8,072 nt of DNA from Rickettsiales bacterium (GTDB taxonomy: Bacteria > Pseudomonadota > Alphaproteobacteria > Rickettsiales > UBA1997): positions 1 through 8,072 of the forward strand of contig JAITAR010000107.1 in the NCBI GenBank assembly GCA_031284025.1. The letters run 5' to 3'. The first letter of the stretch is position 1; each line of letters opens with the position of its first letter. Under the pieces are notes generated by a model. That model saw only the letters and a list, made by a program, of their open reading frames with translations, did no database searches and was not told the DNA's origin. Positions 6,491 through 8,072 of the stretch are shown in pieces. A program made the translations under genes and the position numbers.

Positions 6491-8072
6491 ATGAGAATTT
6501 TAGAAAAAAACAAAATTGGTGAGCGGTGGGTAAATTTCATTTTTCGCTCTAGTCTGACGATAGCTATCATTTTTAATATCGTAGCGGTGGGCAGGGCCAA
6601 AGCTGAAGATGTGAATAATTTTGATGGACTGCAGAATGCTATCGGCGATAGTAACAAAAATTATATAGATATAAATCAAAACATATCCTTTGACAATGAA
6701 ATAGCAATCAATCGTAGTAACCTCACCATCTCCGGACCGGAGGGAGTGGAGGAAGTCAAATTAAATGGCAGTGGACAGCATAGATTTTTTACCATAGGAG
6801 AAGATCAGAAAAATATTTCACTGAAAAATCTACATCTGGAGAATGGCAGTAGTGGGGTTGGATCTGACCACAACAGTGGTGGTGGGGCTATTCATCTGAA
6901 CGCAGGAGTAGTGGTCAACCTAGAAGGTCTTACTTTTAGCAACAATCAGACTAGATCTCTAGGAGGAGCTATCTACTCCTGGGGAACCAACAACGACAAC
7001 AGAAATAGCCTAAATTTCACGGGAAAAACCATCTTCGACGGAAACAAAACTATTGTAGCCACCAACAATGGTGGAGCTATCTTTGCTTACTATTCAACGC
7101 TGACCTTTGGAGGAGGGCCAACAATCTTTAGAGGCAACAGTAGCGCAGTCAATGGAGGAGCTATCTATGGTTACTATGGTACAAAACTGATCTTCGGCGA
7201 AAATGTAACTTTCACAGAAAATAATTCTGCCGGCAATGGTGGAGCCATCCGTTCCTATGGAGAGAATGCCACTAACAAAAATATTTTGAAATTTGAAGGA
7301 AATGCTACCTTTGTGGGAAATAGCGCCAATAAAGACGGCTATGGCGGCCATAGCTACAATGGTGACGGTGGAGCCATCTACGCCAAAGATTCATCACTAA
7401 CCTTTGGAAAACTACTAGCAACCTTTGAAAACAATAGCAGCATAGGCTCTGGAGGAGCCATATATGGCTACCATGGCACAAAACTGATCTTCAGCGGAGA
7501 TGTAATTTTCAGAAAAAATAGTTCTGTTGACAGTGGTGGAGCCATTCGTTTCCAGGGATTGGATGCCAACGACAGAAATAGTTTTGAATTTAAAGGAAAT
7601 GCTACCTTTGTGAGAAATAGCACCACTGAAGGCGGTAATGGTAACGGTGGAGCCATCTTCGTTGAAAATTCATCACTAACCTTTGAAAAATTAGCAACCT
7701 TTGAAAACAACGGCAGCAGAGGCGATGGTGGAGCTATCTGTGGCAATCATGGTACAGAACTGACTTTCGGCGGAGAGGTAATTTTCACAGAAAATAGTTC
7801 TGCCGGCGCTGGTGGAGCCATCCGTTCCCGGGGAAAGAATGCCGCTAACAAAAATATTTTGAAATTTGAAGGAAATGCTACCTTTGTGGGAAATAGCGCC
7901 AATAAAGACGGCTATGGCGGCCATAGCTACAATGGTTACGGTGGAGCCATCTTCGTTGAAAATTCATCACTAACCTTTGGAGGACTAGCAACCTTTGAAA
8001 ACAACAGAGCAAGATGCGGTGGAGCTATTTTTGCCTATAGCAGCGCATCTATAGAATTCAATGATGGTCTGC
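6491..8072 (+). CDS. secreted beta-helix adhesin with Pmp-like GGAI/FxxN repeats; 3' end outside window
   Basis: The frame from ATG 6491 stays open for 527 codons to the window edge. Residues 1-38 form a long signal peptide (basic start, core LTIAIIFNIVAV, cleavage after GRAKA). Residues 39-130 look like a pectin-lyase-type beta-helix cap (FDGLQNAIGDSN, NLTISGPEG, ISLKNLHLENG). From 131 on there are 13 GGAI motifs and at least 12 FxxN motifs (FDGN, FRGN, FTEN, FVGN, FENN), the paired signature of chlamydial polymorphic membrane proteins, also found in some other bacteria. It is probably an autotransporter passenger for host attachment. The translocator barrel would lie downstream and is not visible, so secretion type is inferred. 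No SD precedes the ATG. The gene is divergent from tRNA-fMet. DNA repeats within it are listed separately. Confidence 0.85.
   Translation, partial: MRILEKNKIGERWVNFIFRSSLTIAIIFNIVAVGRAKAEDVNNFDGLQNAIGDSNKNYIDINQNISFDNEIAINRSNLTISGPEGVEEVKLNGSGQHRFFTIGEDQKNISLKNLHLENGSSGVGSDHNSGGGAIHLNAGVVVNLEGLTFSNNQTRSLGGAIYSWGTNNDNRNSLNFTGKTIFDGNKTIVATNNGGAIFAYYSTLTFGGGPTIFRGNSSAVNGGAIYGYYGTKLIFGENVTFTENNSAGNGGAIRSYGENATNKNILKFEGNATFVGNSANKDGYGGHSYNGDGGAIYAKDSSLTFGKLLATFENNSSIGSGGAIYGYHGTKLIFSGDVIFRKNSSVDSGGAIRFQGLDANDRNSFEFKGNATFVRNSTTEGGNGNGGAIFVENSSLTFEKLATFENNGSRGDGGAICGNHGTELTFGGEVIFTENSSAGAGGAIRSRGKNAANKNILKFEGNATFVGNSANKDGYGGHSYNGYGGAIFVENSSLTFGGLATFENNRARCGGAIFAYSSASIEFNDGL
7272..7363 (+). repeat. 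92-bp block, copy A (identical to 7845-7936)
   Basis: This block, from CTAACAAAAATATT to TAGCTACAATGGT, is identical base for base to 7845-7936. It encodes the NKNILKFEGNATFVGNSANK stretch and GYGGHSYNG. The copies are 573 bases apart, start to start, in the same frame. Flanking codons differ (ACTAAC against GCTAAC; GGTGAC against GGTTAC). Confidence 0.95.
7845..7936 (+). repeat. 92-bp block, copy B (identical to 7272-7363)
   Basis: This is the second copy of the block. Directly after it, 7938-7979 is identical to 7644-7685 of the preceding unit (42 bases, through SSLTF), whereas the corresponding part of copy A's unit differs (YAKD in place of FVEN). The unit at 7727-8017 is therefore a mosaic of its two upstream neighbours. 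Confidence 0.95.

Larger units (their letters stand above)
6881..8072 (+). repeat. tandem beta-helix repeat array inside the adhesin
   Basis: Each large unit begins with a GGAI motif and holds further GGAI motifs inside. Units are: 6881-7153 (91 codons, divergent), 7154-7450 (99 codons), 7451-7726 (92 codons), 7727-8017 (97 codons), and the start of a fifth at 8018. Units two to four share the order GGAI-x-G-x-x-GT-x-L-x-F, FxxN, GGAIR, F-x-GNATFV-x-NS, GGAI, SSLTF, LATFENN. The array runs off the window. Length differences fall in a GYGGHSYNG segment that the third unit lacks. Confidence 0.9.

Noticed and set aside
7094..7924. Minus-strand open frames in the adhesin, two of which encode very similar proteins
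   Set aside because: They are mirror images of the repeated coding DNA; their similarity follows from the plus-strand repeats, and they have no start signals or recognisable domains.
6881..8072. Regularly spaced repeats that could be mistaken for a CRISPR-like array
   Set aside because: Repeats are long, imperfect, in frame and coding throughout, with no unique spacers of fixed length and no cas genes in the window.

Overview
The window looks like chromosome of a Gram-negative, probably host-associated proteobacterium with a fairly AT-rich genome. Two predicted outer-membrane or surface proteins with signal peptides point to Gram-negative. A bacterial initiator tRNA with encoded CCA and a PyrH/TruB/RluD housekeeping set point to an ordinary bacterial chromosome. 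An alphaproteobacterial endosymbiont is plausible, but nothing here fixes the lineage. AGA and ATA codons are common, and several start codons lack an obvious Shine-Dalgarno (SD) sequence.

Layout. (1) 1-1727: the 3' end of an F1F0-ATPase operon, with the C-terminal half of alpha (atpA) followed by gamma (atpG). Residue choices, and the fact that the operon ends at atpG with no beta/epsilon genes after it, suggest the N-type ATPase, whose operon starts with atpD-atpC and ends atpA-atpG. (2) 1728-2145: a small XRE-type regulator resembling HI1420-family antitoxins, with its own strong-looking promoters and no toxin partner. (3) 2256-2990, minus strand: a solitary pyrH (UMP kinase), convergent with the regulator and away from its usual tsf/frr neighbours. 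(4) 2991-3274: a divergent control region with alternating TGGCTA half-sites. (5) 3275-6207: a tight same-strand cluster of an OprO/OprP-type porin, truB and rluD. (6) 6253-6329, minus strand: an initiator tRNA-Met with C1:A72 but an atypical anticodon stem. (7) 6491 to the window end: a long open frame, not closed in the window, for a secreted right-handed beta-helix adhesin. It carries dense GGAI and FxxN motifs like chlamydial Pmp proteins and near-identical internal repeats.

How the parts relate. ATPase, pyrH, truB, rluD and tRNA-fMet are energy, nucleotide and translation housekeeping genes. The porin and adhesin face the outside. The points most worth following are the N-type ATPase, the initiator tRNA variant together with poor SD sequences, and the mosaic repeats in the adhesin, where the third repeat unit looks assembled from the first two.
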